The translations under genes were made by a program, and so were the position numbers. This document shows positions 62,812-64,000 of a stretch of 64,000 bases of DNA, one piece after another. Numbering within the stretch: position 1 is the stretch's first letter; each line of letters begins with the position of its first letter. The notes below the pieces were generated by a model. It saw only the letters and a program-made list of their open reading frames with translations, had not been told where the DNA came from and did not search any database. The DNA comes from an uncultured Olleya sp. (lineage in GTDB: Bacteria; Bacteroidota; Bacteroidia; Flavobacteriales; Flavobacteriaceae): NCBI GenBank assembly GCA_947503885.1, contig CANNFD010000008.1, positions 1 through 64,000 of the forward strand. Reading direction: 5' to 3'.

Positions 62812-63765
62812 TTAGTCTTTAATGTTTAGCGATTCATTAATTAAATATCGCTTTTTGTCTGTTTTTTGACGTAAAATTATTTCGCCTAAAAAACCTGCAA
62901 CAAAAAACTGAGATCCTAAAATCATTGTTGCAAGCGCTAAATAAAACTCAGGTCTTTGTGTAATTAACCTTCCAATTTTATTAAAAAATAACTTATCTAC
63001 ACCAATATATAGTGCAAATAGAAATCCTAAACCAAACATTATTACACCAAGTGCGCCAAATAAGTGCATTGGACGTTTGCCAAAACGTGATAAAAACCAA
63101 ATTGTAATAAGGTCTAAAAAGCCATTTACAAAGCGATCCATACCAAATTTAGTTTGGCCATATTTTCTGGCTTGGTGTTGTACGACCTTTTCGCCAATTT
63201 TAGAAAACCCAGCGTTTTTAGCTAGAACGGGTATATATCTATGCATTTCGCCATTAACATCAATGTTTTTTACAACATTTTTATGGTAGGCTTTTAGTCC
63301 ACAATTAAAATCATTTAATTGCACGCCAGATGTTTTACGGGCAGCCCAATTAAATAATTTTGAGGGTAAATTTTTAGTTAATTTATTATCAAAACGTTTC
63401 TTTTTCCAACCTGAGACCAAATCAAAATTTTGTTTGGTAATCATATTATAAAGGTCTGGAATTTCTTCTGGATTATCTTGTAAATCTGCATCCATAGTGA
63501 TGATAACATCACCTTTAGCTTTAGCAAAACCAGCATGAAGTGCTTGAGATTTACCAAAGTTTTTTAAAAATCTTATACCTTTAACGTTAGGATCAGTTTT
63601 ATGAAGTTTTTGAATGATATCCCATGACTGATCTGTGCTACCGTCGTCTATAAACAATAACTCATAAGAAAAACCATTGGATTGCATGACATTTGCAATC
63701 CAATGGTGTAACTCTGTTAATGATTCTTCTTCGTTAAGTAGTGGTATGACTACAGATATGTTCAT
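62812..63765 (-). CDS. Glycosyltransferase family 2 (DPM1/GtrB-like)
   Basis: A 317-residue membrane glycosyltransferase. The GT2 catalytic domain (about 1-225) has DDGSTDQSW and the TMDADLQDNPEE motif that binds the metal and sugar nucleotide. Two C-terminal helices (about 234-258 and 275-300) anchor it, as in GtrB and dolichyl-phosphate mannose synthase. It likely moves a sugar to polyprenyl phosphate. The gene lies 36 bp downstream of the DUF4199 gene. Confidence 0.9.
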   Translation of the reverse strand: MNISVVIPLLNEEESLTELHHWIANVMQSNGFSYELLFIDDGSTDQSWDIIQKLHKTDPNVKGIRFLKNFGKSQALHAGFAKAKGDVIITMDADLQDNPEEIPDLYNMITKQNFDLVSGWKKKRFDNKLTKNLPSKLFNWAARKTSGVQLNDFNCGLKAYHKNVVKNIDVNGEMHRYIPVLAKNAGFSKIGEKVVQHQARKYGQTKFGMDRFVNGFLDLITIWFLSRFGKRPMHLFGALGVIMFGLGFLFALYIGVDKLFFNKIGRLITQRPEFYLALATMILGSQFFVAGFLGEIILRQKTDKKRYLINESLNIKD

Positions 63766-63801
63766 AATTTAATTTGAAATATATTTTCAAATATAAAACT
63801 A

Positions 63802-64000
63802 TTATAGGTCTTCGTTGTTTTTTTTCATTATTAATGAAGCAATAAGACCAATAACACTATATATTACTAACTGAATAAATAGAGATTGCACTAAACTACC
63901 AACAGCAAATTGGCTTGGCGCTTCTTCCATTTGTGTTACAGCTTCGGCAATAGCGTCTTCTGGAGCGTTAAACCCTTTCATCATTTCGATAGAAGTTTCA
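63802..64000 (-). CDS. DUF4199 membrane protein, C-terminal end (partial)
   Basis: The last ~66 codons of a gene that continues beyond the window; reading upstream the frame stays open to the edge. It ends with a membrane helix (LVQSLFIQLVIYSVIGLIASLIM) and KKNNEDL, typical of DUF4199 proteins, which commonly sit before a GT2 glycosyltransferase gene in this group. Function unknown. Confidence 0.7.
   Translation of the reverse strand, partial: ETSIEMMKGFNAPEDAIAEAVTQMEEAPSQFAVGSLVQSLFIQLVIYSVIGLIASLIMKKNNEDL

Noticed and set aside
1-64000. tRNA, rRNA or known riboswitch
   Set aside because: Intergenic regions were read for cloverleaf ends and conserved rRNA words; nothing convincing was found. 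A tRNAscan or Infernal run would settle this.

Overview
The window is a low-GC chromosomal segment from a member of the Bacteroidota, most likely a marine Flavobacteriaceae. Evidence: a type IX secretion C-terminal sorting domain on the secreted endonuclease (48805-50613), many lipoproteins with short signal peptides, family pairs typical of this group (ECF sigma factor followed by a small membrane partner, LETM1-like protein, VWA/MoxR pair, alpha/beta hydrolase-OsmC fusion), and the near absence of Shine-Dalgarno sequences. Species cannot be fixed from the sequence.

Region 1 (1-6490) is an accessory array unlike the rest. Nine or ten small genes, all on the minus strand, are separated by six copies of a ~135-bp imperfect palindrome. 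Each copy begins with AAC and ends with GTT, and the bases outside these triplets differ between copies. The two ends of each inter-repeat unit are complementary to each other (9-10 nt perfect, then a fixed G.T wobble), as expected if each unit is excised as a circle through an integron-like attC site. I read this as an integron-type gene-cassette array without a visible integrase. One cassette carries a TIR-like (ThsB/DUF1863) gene overlapping a four-helix SLATT/DUF4231 membrane gene, a likely anti-phage pair. Another carries a DUF3800 protein, and the rest are mostly unknown.

Region 2 (6680-18760) is core: an M3 peptidase, a cyclophilin, CoA pyrophosphatase, PlsC acyltransferase, an ECF sigma/membrane protein pair, lysoplasmalogenase, a DEDDh exonuclease, a tandem membrane paralogue pair, a LytS-2TM-LytTR two-component operon and a LETM1-like protein.

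Region 3 (18900-26112) is a DUF4331 locus: two genes carrying the two halves of DUF4331, a TPR lipoprotein, a TonB-dependent receptor, a strongly structured 108-nt intergenic element, an ECF sigma/RskA-type anti-sigma pair and Cu/Zn superoxide dismutase.

Region 4 (26178-35844) has a large BNR/sortilin-like protein, the VWA/MoxR-type ATPase pair, a PepSY protein, the hydrolase-OsmC fusion and an M1 peptidase. Region 5 (35932-43805) is a fatty-acid beta-oxidation operon (MarR regulator, fadN-, fadA- and fadE-like genes) with a 28-bp perfect palindrome upstream of the regulator, followed by a long-chain acyl-CoA ligase.

Region 6 (44068-52000) holds an AraC regulator, purL, a secreted endonuclease I and an RsmB-like methyltransferase. 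Region 7 (52064-56079) is an ECF sigma regulon in one place: sigma factor, small membrane protein, CpxP/Spy-like protein, EF-hand protein, and a YHYH-MORN-SCO operon. The motif CAAGTT-N14-CATCTAAA occurs four times, in front of four of these genes. Region 8 (56158-64000) has a YCF48-like BNR lipoprotein, another ECF sigma/anti-sigma/CpxP-like trio, an ABC exporter, a phosphohexose mutase, a dolichyl-phosphate-mannose-synthase-like glycosyltransferase and the end of a DUF4199 gene cut by the window edge. No tRNA, rRNA, CRISPR array, IS element or phage gene was recognised.
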